Notes under the pieces: generated by a model
Told to the model about the DNA's origin: nothing
The model's input: only the letters and a program-made list of their open reading frames with translations
Database searches by the model: none
Source: Aulosira sp. FACHB-615
Lineage (GTDB): Bacteria > Cyanobacteriota > Cyanobacteriia > Cyanobacteriales > Nostocaceae
NCBI RefSeq assembly: GCF_014698045.1
Contig: NZ_JACJSE010000005.1
Location: 310,001-374,000 of the forward strand
Direction: 5' to 3'
DNA length: 64,000 nt
Program-made: the position numbers and the translations under genes
Shown here: positions 35,922 to 45,278 of the stretch, one piece after another
Layout: each line of letters starts with the position of its first letter
Position numbering within the stretch: the first letter of the stretch is position 1

Positions 35922-38900
35922 TTATTCTAGTTTAAGGCTGTAATCTTCATGCTTAGATGTCAAGTTAATACTATAACAGGGATCGTTGTCAATAAACTTT
36001 TTCCACTTGTTTTGCATATACTCTGTTTCTTGGAGAAACCTTGCTATCTTTTCCGGTGTATCTTCGTAACCTCGGCTTTTAGATTCATAGTGATATAACA
36101 TAACGTGTGGCAAATAGATGTTTCTGTAACCTTTTTCAACAATTTTTAAACATAGGTCAACGTCATTAAACGCAACTGCAAGTTTTTCTTCAAAACCTTC
36201 TACTGCTTCAAAAACTTCTCGTCGGCACATTAAACAAGCGGCTGTCATAGCCGAATAATTATTTACAGTTGCAATTTGATCAAAGTATCCAGGTGAATCG
36301 CTGGGATAATTTTTATGACTATGCCCGGCTACTCCTCCAATACCTATAACTACGCCAGCATGTTGAATGGTATGATCGGGATATAAAAGTAAGGCTCCAA
36401 CAGCTCCTATAGATGGTCTTTGAGCTTGTTCAACCATTGCATCTATCCAGTCAGGTGTAATTACTTCAATGTCATTGTTCAAAAACAGTAAGTAATCTCC
36501 CTTGGCTTGATTTACAGCATAATTATTAATCCTGGAGTAGTTAAAAGGGATATCTAGACGATGGCATTGGAATCTGTTGGGTTCTTTTTGTTGCCATTTA
36601 GAAAAAATCCTAAACGTATTTTCTTCCTCGCTACCATTGTCTATAAGAATAATTTCGTAATTTGGGTAAGTTGTTTTTTCAAAAATAGATGTTAGACACT
36701 TGTCTAAAGTATTACCCAAATCTCTTGTAGGGATAATAATACTGACAAGTTTATAGTCTTTAATTGTGTATCGAATTATGTGATGTCCTGCAAGGCTTTT
36801 AGCTTCTGTAACTCGTCCATCTTCACCTCGTCTAACAAGCGCATCTGCTAGTGCTTTTTCTGCTGCTATGACAGCATAAGGCTTTTGATCAGCTTTGCTT
36901 GCAGCAGATTGGGGATGAATTCTCCAGTGGTATAGTATTTTGGGTATGTGAAAAATTCGCGTTGTTTTTTCTGTTAACCTCAAAACCAAATCATAATCTT
37001 GGCTGCCTTCATAACCTATTCTAAAACCACCAATTTTTTCTACTAATTCTCGTCGGTAAGTGGCTAGATGACAGGTATACATTCGAGATAAAAATGAGTC
37101 AGGACACCAATCTGGTTTAAAGAATGGATCTTGAAGTTTCCCATTTTCAGCCATTTTATCTTCATCAGAATAAATCATATCTGCGTCTGGATGCTGATTG
37201 AGCAACAGAGCAACTTCATATAGGGCATCAGGAGTTAGAATATCATCATGATCAAGTAAACTGATGAATTCACCAGTAGCAAGCTCTAAAGCTGAGTTAG
37301 AACAACGCGAAATATGACCGTTTTCATTTCTAAAGACAACTTTTATCCGAGAGTCTTTTGATGAGTAATCTTCAAGAATTTGTCTGATTTGATTATCTGT
37401 GGAAGCATCATCAGCAATACATAGTTCCCAATATGGATAAGCCTGATTTAAGACGGAATCAATAGCTTCCCGCAAAAAATTTGCAGGCGTATTAAAAACA
37501 GGCATAACAATGCTAATGACAGGCTTGTAAGTTAATAAATCTACCTGTGCAGGCATCTTTTTTAAAGCATCTTGAGTAGGGTAGTTTATGTTCAACCACC
37601 TCTGATAGTCAATATCATTAGCATGAGGAACACCTGGCAATGCTAAAACAGGGTTTAGTGTATAGTTGAAATTGAAGAATATTTTTTTGAGTATTTGATA
37701 GAATACGTAGCTGAATCCCTTGGCTCGAAAAATAGCCAACAGATATTTTGCTTCTGAGAATAAACTTTGACGGAAAGAAACATTTGGATTGACTAAACCA
37801 ATCGCATTTCTGAAATTAAACCATACTGTTCGCATCTGCCAAAATTTACTACTTTCCATTGCTGCGATCATAATTTGCGATCGCTCCAATTCAGATTGTG
37901 TATGTTGGAGTTGAGATTGTGTATGTTGGAGTTGAGATTGTGTATGTTGGAGTTGAGATTGTGTATGTTGGAGTTGAGATTGTGTATGTTGGAGTTGTTG
38001 GGAAAAAATTTCGCGTTCATTAAATATACGCCAATAAGCTTTTCCTATTTTTCCAATAACTTGTTTAGAGTTAAAACTAATATAATCATTATTTATTTTA
38101 TTATCAATATTTATACAAGTAAGTACTGTTTCAACGTTTTTTGTTAATGAATAATTTTCAATAGCATAGTTTTTAAAAAAGCTTAAATATTTTTTACTTT
38201 CAATAAAGCCGTTAATTAAGCTGTCCATTATTTGTTCACTCTGAAATCGCTGATAACAGCATCTGCCTGAATAGTTAAACCACTCTGCAATCTGAAAATT
38301 ATCTGGAGTTAACCAACCAGGCCCACCAAAATGGTCGTAACAAAATACAGGAATTTCTAAAGCCATGCAGTGTTGGACAGTTCGACCTATTGTTATGATT
38401 GCATCATAAGAACTAAGCACATCCATATCAACTAATTTAGCAATTCCTGAGATTCCTATTAAATCAACATCTATATTTTTCAATCTTAAAAGCTCTATAG
38501 CATCTAAAATTTCTCTTGGTGGATGGTTAGAAATTATTGCAACTTTACTTAATTCAGGACTATTTCTATTTCTATTTCTACTTTGATTAAACCAATCTAA
38601 ATATACAGAATTTTTAAATACAAATATTTTATCAAGATTTAAATTTACATCTTTATTAGATTTTATAATTTCGTTTTTTGTTTCCTCTGAATTACATAAA
38701 ATTAAATCAGATTGCGAGCGAAAGAAAGGAATTGCTTCTAAAGGTTCATAAGGTGACAAACTACTGATAACTAAAAACTTAGTTTTAACAGAATCTTCGA
38801 CTAAGCATTTTACTAATACTGGATAATGATGACTCCATACTAAATCAAATTCTTTTTCTTCTATGGATTGATTTAAAATATTAATAACTTTAATACCTCG

Positions 38901-39056
38901 TTCACTAAAATGCTTTTCAACATCACCACCCAATCGGAAAGTTACAACAGTTACATCCCAACCTGTTCGTTGAAATTCGTTTGCCAGATCAAGAGTAACA
39001 AGTTCTGAACCAGCATAATTCATCAGATGATGATTTGTTAGTAAAACTTTAGACAT
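35922..39056 (-). CDS. three-domain glycosyltransferase (GT-B like + coiled coil + two GT2)
   Basis: 1044 residues. Residues 1-320: GT4-like domain (MSKVLLTNHHLMNYAGSELV, VVTFRLGGD). Residues about 350-395: coiled coil of five perfect HTQSQLQ heptads. Residues about 512-740: GT2 (ISIVMPVFNTPANFLREAID, LLDHDDILTPDALYEV). Residues about 770-1030: second GT2 (VSIIIPTRDLGNTLDKCLTS, LLFLNNDIEVITPDWIDAM). Probably adds successive sugars to one lipid-linked chain at the cytosolic membrane face. The heptads are encoded by a 21-bp minisatellite. Lies 160 bases after wzt. Confidence 0.85.
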   Translation of the reverse strand: MSKVLLTNHHLMNYAGSELVTLDLANEFQRTGWDVTVVTFRLGGDVEKHFSERGIKVINILNQSIEEKEFDLVWSHHYPVLVKCLVEDSVKTKFLVISSLSPYEPLEAIPFFRSQSDLILCNSEETKNEIIKSNKDVNLNLDKIFVFKNSVYLDWFNQSRNRNRNSPELSKVAIISNHPPREILDAIELLRLKNIDVDLIGISGIAKLVDMDVLSSYDAIITIGRTVQHCMALEIPVFCYDHFGGPGWLTPDNFQIAEWFNYSGRCCYQRFQSEQIMDSLINGFIESKKYLSFFKNYAIENYSLTKNVETVLTCINIDNKINNDYISFNSKQVIGKIGKAYWRIFNEREIFSQQLQHTQSQLQHTQSQLQHTQSQLQHTQSQLQHTQSELERSQIMIAAMESSKFWQMRTVWFNFRNAIGLVNPNVSFRQSLFSEAKYLLAIFRAKGFSYVFYQILKKIFFNFNYTLNPVLALPGVPHANDIDYQRWLNINYPTQDALKKMPAQVDLLTYKPVISIVMPVFNTPANFLREAIDSVLNQAYPYWELCIADDASTDNQIRQILEDYSSKDSRIKVVFRNENGHISRCSNSALELATGEFISLLDHDDILTPDALYEVALLLNQHPDADMIYSDEDKMAENGKLQDPFFKPDWCPDSFLSRMYTCHLATYRRELVEKIGGFRIGYEGSQDYDLVLRLTEKTTRIFHIPKILYHWRIHPQSAASKADQKPYAVIAAEKALADALVRRGEDGRVTEAKSLAGHHIIRYTIKDYKLVSIIIPTRDLGNTLDKCLTSIFEKTTYPNYEIILIDNGSEEENTFRIFSKWQQKEPNRFQCHRLDIPFNYSRINNYAVNQAKGDYLLFLNNDIEVITPDWIDAMVEQAQRPSIGAVGALLLYPDHTIQHAGVVIGIGGVAGHSHKNYPSDSPGYFDQIATVNNYSAMTAACLMCRREVFEAVEGFEEKLAVAFNDVDLCLKIVEKGYRNIYLPHVMLYHYESKSRGYEDTPEKIARFLQETEYMQNKWKKFIDNDPCYSINLTSKHEDYSLKLE
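37894..37998 (-). repeat. 21-bp minisatellite inside glycosyltransferase gene
   Basis: Five near-identical 21-base units encode HTQSQLQ heptads. The period keeps both reading frame and coiled-coil phase, so unit loss or gain would only change linker length. Confidence 0.95.
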
Positions 39057-39215
39057 ATATCAGCAATAATTAATTCTTCGTTGCGTACTCTGAGAATTGC
39101 TAAAATTTTGTGTTGTTTTTTAGTTCTTAGTTTATAGATTTTCTTTTTTCTTTGAAAGATTCTAGCAAAATTTTTAATCATAAGGGCTTCTTTGTAAAAT
39201 TAAATCAATATAATA

Positions 39216-39974
39216 TCATCTATCCATCTGCCCATCTGCCACGTTCACTGATTGCAAATAACACTCTACCGTTTCGTCAGCACTACCCAAAAATTTAACT
39301 TGTCCTTTATTCAACCAGATAGCTCGTTGACAGGAACTTTTAATAAAACTTAAATCATGGGATACTACCAAAATAGTTGCATTCCCATCCCAAAAGTTAT
39401 TAATTCTCTGTTTACTTTTATTTCTAAAACTTTCGTCACCTACAGACAAAACCTCGTCAAGAATCAATATATCTGGTTGTACATCTGTGGCAATGGCAAA
39501 CCCTAATCTAGCCACCATACCTGATGATAAACCTTTCACTGGAACTAAGGCATAGTCTTGTAATTCAGCAAACTCTAAAATTGAACCAGTTCGCTCTTTC
39601 ATTTCGGCTCTAGAAAAACCCAGCAGTACACCATAAAGACTAATATTATCCATTACAGAAATATCTGGATCAAATCCTGCACCTAATTCAATCAAAGGCG
39701 CAATCTTTCCACGAACCCTAACAGCACCACTTGTGGGTTGCAAAATTCCACAAATTATTTTTAGCATTGTTGACTTACCAGAGCCATTCGCTCCGATAAT
39801 ACCTATTTTTTCTCCTTGGTCAACAACCAAATCGATTTTGTCTAGTACCAGTTTTTTGGCTGGCTGACGGTATTTGCCTTCCAAAACAGATAACAGAGTT
39901 TTCTTGAGGTCGTAAGAAAACTCTTCTTGTGTCCGTCGCCAAAGCGAAACTTGATCTAGACGAATTACTTCCAT
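39216..39974 (-). CDS. ABC transporter ATP-binding protein (polysaccharide export, Wzt/TagH type)
   Basis: 252 residues. Walker A GANGSGKST, Q-loop region, signature LSSGMVARLGFA, Walker B DILILDEVLSVGDE and switch VSHDLSF. Energises export of a lipid-linked polysaccharide with the permease encoded four bases upstream. It ends right after the NBD, so it lacks the C-terminal carbohydrate-binding domain of O9a-type Wzt; chain-length control must come from elsewhere. Confidence 0.92.
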   Translation of the reverse strand: MEVIRLDQVSLWRRTQEEFSYDLKKTLLSVLEGKYRQPAKKLVLDKIDLVVDQGEKIGIIGANGSGKSTMLKIICGILQPTSGAVRVRGKIAPLIELGAGFDPDISVMDNISLYGVLLGFSRAEMKERTGSILEFAELQDYALVPVKGLSSGMVARLGFAIATDVQPDILILDEVLSVGDESFRNKSKQRINNFWDGNATILVVSHDLSFIKSSCQRAIWLNKGQVKFLGSADETVECYLQSVNVADGQMDR

Positions 39975-39978
39975 CTAC

Positions 39979-40785
39979 TTATAACAAATCCATAAATTGA
40001 TTGCGTAACATTTGGAAACACGCCCATCCTAGTGTCAAAATAATTATGCCACTAAGTAAAGCACCCCAAATTAAATTTAAATCGGGAAAGTTGCCTGATA
40101 GGGTAATTTGCCGTAAACTTTCAATGATTGGTGAAAAGGGATTCAATGCTAAAAATGGCTTAACTTGTTTGGGAACAATAGCTGCTGGATAAAAAACAGG
40201 ACTACTCATCCAAAAAACGAATGTAACTAATTCATAAAAATAGGGTAAGTCTCTGAAAAAGACATACAGCGCACTGACTAAAAAGCCAATTCCCGTACAG
40301 ACTAACACAAGCGACAGAAATGGAAACAGTAGTGCGAGGACATTCACCAAATTCTTGGAATAAATTAAAGTGATTAATGCTAGTAAAGGCAAAGCCCCCA
40401 TTGTAAATTGCAATATATTAGCAGCAATCATGGACACTGGAAAGATGCTGACGGGTAAACGAATTTTATTCAGCAAAGCGCCATTTGCAACTACACTACT
40501 TAAAGCCTGGGATGTCGATGCTGAAAAAAAGTTAACTACAATCAGCCCCGTAAACGCAGCTAAAACATAGTTGAGTATTGAGTTGTTGTAATAAGAGGCA
40601 AAAGCAGCACCAAAAATGGCAGTATATAACCCTGTCATAATGAGTGGGTTTAATAGCGACCAATACACTCCTAAAAAAGAGCCTCGATAACGAACTTTCA
40701 GATTTCGCTTAACCAATACATGGAGTAATTCCCAGTAGCGTTTTGCCTGTAACCACTTTGCATCATCTTTCAACACAGTTGTCAT
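39979..40785 (-). CDS. ABC-2 type polysaccharide export permease (Wzm type)
   Basis: 268 residues from the ATG at 40785 (MTTVLKDDAKW), preferred over the in-frame GTG at 40803. Amphipathic interface helix (ELLHVLVKRNLKVRYRGSFL, GVYWSLLNPL) then six membrane spans, ABC2_membrane family. Pairs with the ATPase gene that starts four bases after it. First gene of the minus-strand surface-polysaccharide locus. Confidence 0.92.
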   Translation of the reverse strand: MTTVLKDDAKWLQAKRYWELLHVLVKRNLKVRYRGSFLGVYWSLLNPLIMTGLYTAIFGAAFASYYNNSILNYVLAAFTGLIVVNFFSASTSQALSSVVANGALLNKIRLPVSIFPVSMIAANILQFTMGALPLLALITLIYSKNLVNVLALLFPFLSLVLVCTGIGFLVSALYVFFRDLPYFYELVTFVFWMSSPVFYPAAIVPKQVKPFLALNPFSPIIESLRQITLSGNFPDLNLIWGALLSGIIILTLGWACFQMLRNQFMDLL

Positions 40786-40964
40786 TTTCCCAGACCACCA
40801 CACACTACGGGAGAGTTATTAGCGAACTTTATACTATAAGAGGGGCAAAACTGCAATTGACTGTATCATTCTTTTTGAAAGACAATTAATCCCTCATCGT
40901 CATCAGCAACCATATTTTTAGATAAAAATGCCATATTCTCAGCCTGGAAGCGAGAATCACCAGC

Positions 40965-41741
40965 TTAACTTAAATTATCTGGGTCAATTCCTTGCGCTCT
41001 TAAATACTCTGCCAGTTTATCAGCCCGTTGACGTTCTTGTTCGGCTCTTTGGCGTTCTTGTTCAGCCCGTTGGCGTTCTTGTTGGGCTTGTTCTTTTAGC
41101 GTGGGTATCCAACCTGCGGTGTTATACCAGCGTAACCATAAACCCGTTGTCTGTTGATAAGTACCTTGCCAAAGACCCAAGCCTAAATCTAACTCTTTCA
41201 ACCAAAATTGATTATCTGTTAAAGCCATTGACTTATAACCAGCACCATTAAGCTGAAAAACCCGCAAATTGTTTTCGTAGCGGTCATAGACAACATAATA
41301 AGGAACGCGCAACATTCGCTCATAAACTTCCCATTTAGTCGGGGGTTTGTTGGCTTCCCGCAGTGTTTGTCCCAAATCTTCTTGTTCTGTACCTGGGGAA
41401 AGTAATTCAACTACTAAATATGGTGCAACACCCTCTTGCCATATAACGTAACTTAAACGTAATTCTTGCTGTTGTTCTGCTGTCGGTACTCCTAAAACCA
41501 TGTACCAATCAGGACGTTTGTACCACAATGGATGGCGGGGGTCATAGTAAAGGTTTAAGTCACTCGCCAGTAAAATTTCTGCTGATGAATAGTTAGCAGG
41601 TTGACAAGTTTCAGTTAGTAAATCTGCTTGCATACAATGAAATTCGTCTGGCAACCCTGATTCCCCAATTAATTCACTGGGTAAATCATACATTGTTGGC
41701 ATGGTTCCTTGTGGCGGACGGGGCGGGTCAGTTTGATACAT
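40965..41741 (-). CDS. Uma2-family protein with C-terminal coiled coil
   Basis: 258 residues. Uma2 nuclease-like domain (YYDPRHPLWYKRPDWYMVLG, YLVVELLSPGTEQEDLG, PYYVVYDRYENNLRVF), then the heptad run ERQRAEQ x3 and the tail LAEYLRAQGIDPDNLS. GAGGT eight bases upstream supports the ATG at 41741. It starts ten bases after another Uma2 gene, so the two form an operon. Function unproven. Confidence 0.85.
   Translation of the reverse strand: MYQTDPPRPPQGTMPTMYDLPSELIGESGLPDEFHCMQADLLTETCQPANYSSAEILLASDLNLYYDPRHPLWYKRPDWYMVLGVPTAEQQQELRLSYVIWQEGVAPYLVVELLSPGTEQEDLGQTLREANKPPTKWEVYERMLRVPYYVVYDRYENNLRVFQLNGAGYKSMALTDNQFWLKELDLGLGLWQGTYQQTTGLWLRWYNTAGWIPTLKEQAQQERQRAEQERQRAEQERQRADKLAEYLRAQGIDPDNLS
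41021..41083 (-). repeat. 21-bp minisatellite (three units) in Uma2 gene
   Basis: Three 21-base units encode QERQRAE-type heptads of the coiled coil, with a few third-position changes between units. Confidence 0.85.
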
Positions 41742-41751
41742 TGCTGCTACC

Positions 41752-42585
41752 TCAAGTCATAGTGTCTGGGTCAACACCCAGAGAACGCAAATATTCTGCC
41801 AAGCGTTGCGATCGCTCCTGTTCTTGTTGCAATCTTAATTCAGTATCAGATAACTGCTGCTGTACCTCGACTGCTTGTTGCTGTGCCTCAACTGCTTGTT
41901 GCTGTGCCTCGACTGCCTGTTGCTGTGCCTCGACTGCTTGTTGCTGTGCCTCAACTGCCTGTTGATATGCTGCAATTGCTTGCTGTTGCAGGTTTAGCGC
42001 CGCCTCTTCTGGTGTTGGCACTAAGTCCCCTTCAGGAGTAAAGTAACGGAGTTTAGCATTTTCTACACCTAAATACAGACCAAGTACCTCACTCCAACAC
42101 CAGCCACGCCCATCAGGCTCGATTTGTTGATATTTATTGCCAATCAACTCAAAACCAGCAAATTCTAGACTTTCGGGTGAAAACCAAAAATACTCAGGTG
42201 TGTGAAATCGGTTTTCATAGAGACTTTTCTTTAAATTCCGATCAATGTTAGCTGTGCTTTCCGAGAGTAATTCAATAATCAAATCAGGATAACGACCATC
42301 TTCTTCCCAAACTACCCAAGAATTGCGGGGGCGCTTTTCTGTATCCTTCACTAAAAAAAAGTCTGGGCCACGAAAATCTCGATTTCGTAATTGCTGACGA
42401 CTAAAGTATATTGTCAGGTTTGCACCAATAAAATAGTCATTTTGGTCACGCCACAGCCATTCTAAACAAGTAACTAACAGTAATAGCTGTGCATAATGCA
42501 ACGAAGTTTCCATTTCCGGCTCATCACTCAACAACCGAGTTGCATCGGGCATTTGTTGTTCTAGCTGTTGCGCTGTGACAAACAT
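41752..42585 (-). CDS. Uma2-family protein with C-terminal coiled coil
   Basis: 277 residues. Nuclease-like domain (GPDFFLVKDTEKRPRNSWVV, DLIIELLSESTANIDRNLKK, PEYFWFSPESLEFAGFEL), conserved LYLGVENAKLRYFTPEGDLV, five EAQQQAV-type heptads, and the tail LAEYLRSLGVDPDTMT. Paired with the next Uma2 gene. The start at 42585 has AGGT upstream. Its C-terminal half is the best match to the truncated copy at 20659. Confidence 0.85.
   Translation of the reverse strand: MFVTAQQLEQQMPDATRLLSDEPEMETSLHYAQLLLLVTCLEWLWRDQNDYFIGANLTIYFSRQQLRNRDFRGPDFFLVKDTEKRPRNSWVVWEEDGRYPDLIIELLSESTANIDRNLKKSLYENRFHTPEYFWFSPESLEFAGFELIGNKYQQIEPDGRGWCWSEVLGLYLGVENAKLRYFTPEGDLVPTPEEAALNLQQQAIAAYQQAVEAQQQAVEAQQQAVEAQQQAVEAQQQAVEVQQQLSDTELRLQQEQERSQRLAEYLRSLGVDPDTMT
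41858..41962 (-). repeat. 21-bp minisatellite (five units) in Uma2 gene
   Basis: Five 21-base units coding for the AVEAQQQ heptad; units differ mainly by silent C/T and G/A changes. Confidence 0.9.
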
Positions 42586-42701
42586 GGTTTTATACCTGAT
42601 TGCGTGTTGATTTAATTTTAATTTGGAGTGGAACGAAGTGACAGATAAGTCCCAGATTCCGCTAAACTGAGACTTGGTTTATTGCATTGTAATCAGGCAG
42701 C

Positions 42702-42893
42702 ATGGAAATCGGACAAAAGGTTAAGGTGTATCGTCTACGCGATCGCGTATCTAGCTCAATTGCTCAAAAACTTGGTAAAGTCGGCGTTATCGAAGGCTAC
42801 AAAATGACTGATGGTAGCGGCGTTGGTATAGTAGTGAAGTTTGAAGATAATAGCGCCACTTGGTTTTTTGAAGACGAAATCAAACCTGTGTAG
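42702..42893 (+). CDS. petP: cytochrome b6f complex subunit PetP (DUF2862)
   Basis: 63 residues, SH3-like fold: MEIGQKVKVYRLRDRVSSSI, VGVIEGYKMTDGSGVGIVVK and the C-terminal ATWFFEDEI. DUF2862 corresponds to PetP, a peripheral b6f subunit of cyanobacteria that influences linear versus cyclic electron flow (known from Synechocystis ssr2998). The ArsA-like gene follows after about 87 bases. Confidence 0.85.
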   Translation: MEIGQKVKVYRLRDRVSSSIAQKLGKVGVIEGYKMTDGSGVGIVVKFEDNSATWFFEDEIKPV

Positions 42894-42980
42894 CTAGGAC
42901 AAACTCAAGGCGGAAGCTAAGAGTATTTGCCTAATGCTAAGTTGGAGTGGAAACAACAGGCGGTAATTGGAAATCACGAA

Positions 42981-44081
42981 ATGTCCCTAATATTGACATT
43001 TTTGGGCAAAGGCGGCATCGCACGTAGCAAAGTTGCGATCGCCGCAGCTAAACTATTGGCAAGTCAAGGTAAACGTGTACTTCTAGCAGGATTGGCAGAA
43101 CCAGTTTTACCTATCCTCTTAGAAACTACACTCTCGGCTGACCCTCAAGAAATTGCTCCTAATTTGCAAGCAGTACAGTTGTCTGCATCTGTACTTTTAG
43201 AACGCAATTGGGAAGAACTTAAAAAACTAGAGGCACAATACCTCCGTACACCCATTTTTAAAGAGGTTTACGGTCAAGAACTGGTGGCATTGCCAGGAAT
43301 GGACAGCGCCCTCGCCTTAAATGCTATCCGTGAATATGATGCCAGTGGCAAATATGATGCAATTATTTACGATGGCACTGGTGATTCTTTTACTTTGCGG
43401 CTGTTGGGTTTGCCAGAATCTCTCAGTTGGTATGTGCGGCGATTTCGACAGTTGTTTGTCAACTCCGATTTAGGCAAGACAATTTCTGAATCGCCATTAA
43501 TACAACCACTAATTACCAGTTTTTTCAACATCAATTGGACAGCAGATAACTTTGCTCAACCCACCAATCAAGTCAACGATTTCTTAGATAAGGGTAAAGC
43601 GGCTTTGGCTGACCCCAAAAGAGTTGCAGCCTTTTTGGTAACAACCAATGACCCCATAGAAGTGGCAGTTGCTCGTTATTTGTGGGGAAGCGCACAACAA
43701 GTTGGTCTGACGGTAGGTGGAGTTATCCAAATTGCTGACCAGACAACAGCAGATTTAACGGCGGATTTTGCACCGCTATCTGTAAATGTTGTGCCGGATG
43801 TGACCCAAGGTAACTGGCAACCCCTAATAGATGCCTTACCCAACTTTGCAGCACAAGCCAGCCAAGTACCCAAGCCCATAGAAATCGATGTCCATAACCG
43901 TCAGGTACGCTTATTTTTGCCTGGATTTGATAAAAAACAGGTAAAACTTACCCAGGTAGGGCCAGAAGTCACAGTAGAAGCCGGCGACCAACGGCGAAAC
44001 ATCTTCTTACCACCAGCCTTGACTGGTAGATCAGTAACTGGCGCAAAATTCCAAAATAACTATTTGATTATTTCTTTTTAA
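42981..44081 (+). CDS. ArsA/Get3-like ATPase with degenerate P-loop and HSP20-like tail
   Basis: 366 residues from the ATG at 42981. ArsA/Get3 fold opening LILTFLGKGGIARSKVAIAA: the canonical GKGGVGKT is GKGGIARS, so the P-loop lysine is Arg15 and a Gly is Ala14; the signature Lys10 remains. The last 70 residues form an ArsA-associated HSP20-like domain (IEIDVHNRQVRLFLPGFDKK ... NYLIISF). ATP hydrolysis is doubtful; it may be a scaffold or chaperone. Lies between petP and chlG on the same strand. A TTG at 42927 would add 18 residues with no family support. Confidence 0.82.
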   Translation: MSLILTFLGKGGIARSKVAIAAAKLLASQGKRVLLAGLAEPVLPILLETTLSADPQEIAPNLQAVQLSASVLLERNWEELKKLEAQYLRTPIFKEVYGQELVALPGMDSALALNAIREYDASGKYDAIIYDGTGDSFTLRLLGLPESLSWYVRRFRQLFVNSDLGKTISESPLIQPLITSFFNINWTADNFAQPTNQVNDFLDKGKAALADPKRVAAFLVTTNDPIEVAVARYLWGSAQQVGLTVGGVIQIADQTTADLTADFAPLSVNVVPDVTQGNWQPLIDALPNFAAQASQVPKPIEIDVHNRQVRLFLPGFDKKQVKLTQVGPEVTVEAGDQRRNIFLPPALTGRSVTGAKFQNNYLIISF

Positions 44082-44228
44082 ACCAGGATGAAGGATGAAG
44101 TGGATAGCAGGTGACAGGTGACAGGTTATGGGCTTAAAAGCCTTTTTCTATCTGATTTTGATTATCTGTTGATGTTATCGCTATCAAATTTCATCCTTCA
44201 TACTTCATACTTTCCCATACATAATCTT

Positions 44229-45278
44229 ATGACTGAATCAACTCCCGTACCCCCCAATTCCAATCCGGCTGAGGCGGTAGACTCAGTAATAGATAGTTCT
44301 AGTGAAGCAGGAACAGTAGCCACAAACGAACGCACTGCCAAAACTCGTCAGCTACTAGGAATGAAAGGCGCAGCGCCAGGAGAAACTTCCATTTGGAAAA
44401 TTCGCCTGCAATTGATGAAGCCAATTACCTGGATTCCTTTAATTTGGGGCGTGGTTTGCGGTGCAGCTTCCTCTGGTAACTATACCTGGACTCTAGAAAA
44501 TGTCTTGAAAGCCGCAGCTTGTATGTTACTGTCGGGGCCGCTGCTGGCTGGTTACACCCAAACCATGAATGATTTTTATGACCGCGAAATTGATGCCATT
44601 AATGAACCTTACCGTCCCATCCCTTCCGGCGCAATTTCTGTACCCCAGGTAGTAACCCAGATTTTACTATTGTTAGTATCGGGGATTGGTTTGGCATACG
44701 TGCTGGATATCTGGGCGGGTCATGAATTTCCAACCGTTGCAGCACTGGCAGTTTTCGGCTCATTTATTTCTTATATTTACTCTGCCCCTCCTCTGAAACT
44801 CAAGCAAAATGGTTGGCTGGGTAACTATGCTTTAGGTGCAAGTTACATTGCTTTACCTTGGTGGGCTGGTCATGCTTTGTTTGGTGAACTGAATTGGCAA
44901 GTTTTGGTTCTCACCTTAATTTACAGCTTGGCTGGATTGGGGATTGCCATTGTCAACGACTTCAAGAGTGTCGAAGGCGATCGCCAATTAGGATTAAAAT
45001 CACTACCAGTTATGTTTGGTGTCACCACCGCCGCCTGGATTTGTGTCCTGATGATTGACTTATTCCAAGGCTTTATGGCTGCTTATCTCGTCAGTATCCA
45101 TGAGAATTTATACGCCGCCATCTTGGTGTTGTTAATCATTCCCCAAATCACTTTCCAGGATATGTACTTTTTGCGTGACCCCTTAAAGAATGACGTGAAA
45201 TACCAAGCCAGCGCCCAACCATTCCTCGTGCTGGGAATGCTGGTGGTTGGTTTAGCATTAGGTCACGCTGGAGTCTAA
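44229..45278 (+). CDS. chlG: chlorophyll synthase
   Basis: 349 residues, UbiA-family prenyltransferase in the thylakoid membrane; esterifies chlorophyllide with phytyl or geranylgeranyl diphosphate. First Asp-rich motif NDFYDREIDAINEPYRPIPS, second DFKSVEGDRQLGLKSLPV, with eight to nine membrane spans. The ATG at 44229 (MTESTPVPPN) gives normal length; codons upstream to 44118 include ATCCTTCATACTTCATAC repeat words and are rejected. Confidence 0.96.
   Translation: MTESTPVPPNSNPAEAVDSVIDSSSEAGTVATNERTAKTRQLLGMKGAAPGETSIWKIRLQLMKPITWIPLIWGVVCGAASSGNYTWTLENVLKAAACMLLSGPLLAGYTQTMNDFYDREIDAINEPYRPIPSGAISVPQVVTQILLLLVSGIGLAYVLDIWAGHEFPTVAALAVFGSFISYIYSAPPLKLKQNGWLGNYALGASYIALPWWAGHALFGELNWQVLVLTLIYSLAGLGIAIVNDFKSVEGDRQLGLKSLPVMFGVTTAAWICVLMIDLFQGFMAAYLVSIHENLYAAILVLLIIPQITFQDMYFLRDPLKNDVKYQASAQPFLVLGMLVVGLALGHAGV

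Noticed and set aside
37875..38147. Leu/Cys-rich repeat protein (LRLCMLE units) on the plus strand
   Set aside because: It is the reverse reading of the 21-bp minisatellite in the glycosyltransferase gene.
41693..41965. Cys-rich repeat protein (CCCASTA units) on the plus strand
   Set aside because: Reverse reading of the Uma2 minisatellite.
44118..44228. 37-residue extension of ChlG
   Set aside because: Made from intergenic repeat words; the ATG at 44229 gives normal ChlG length.
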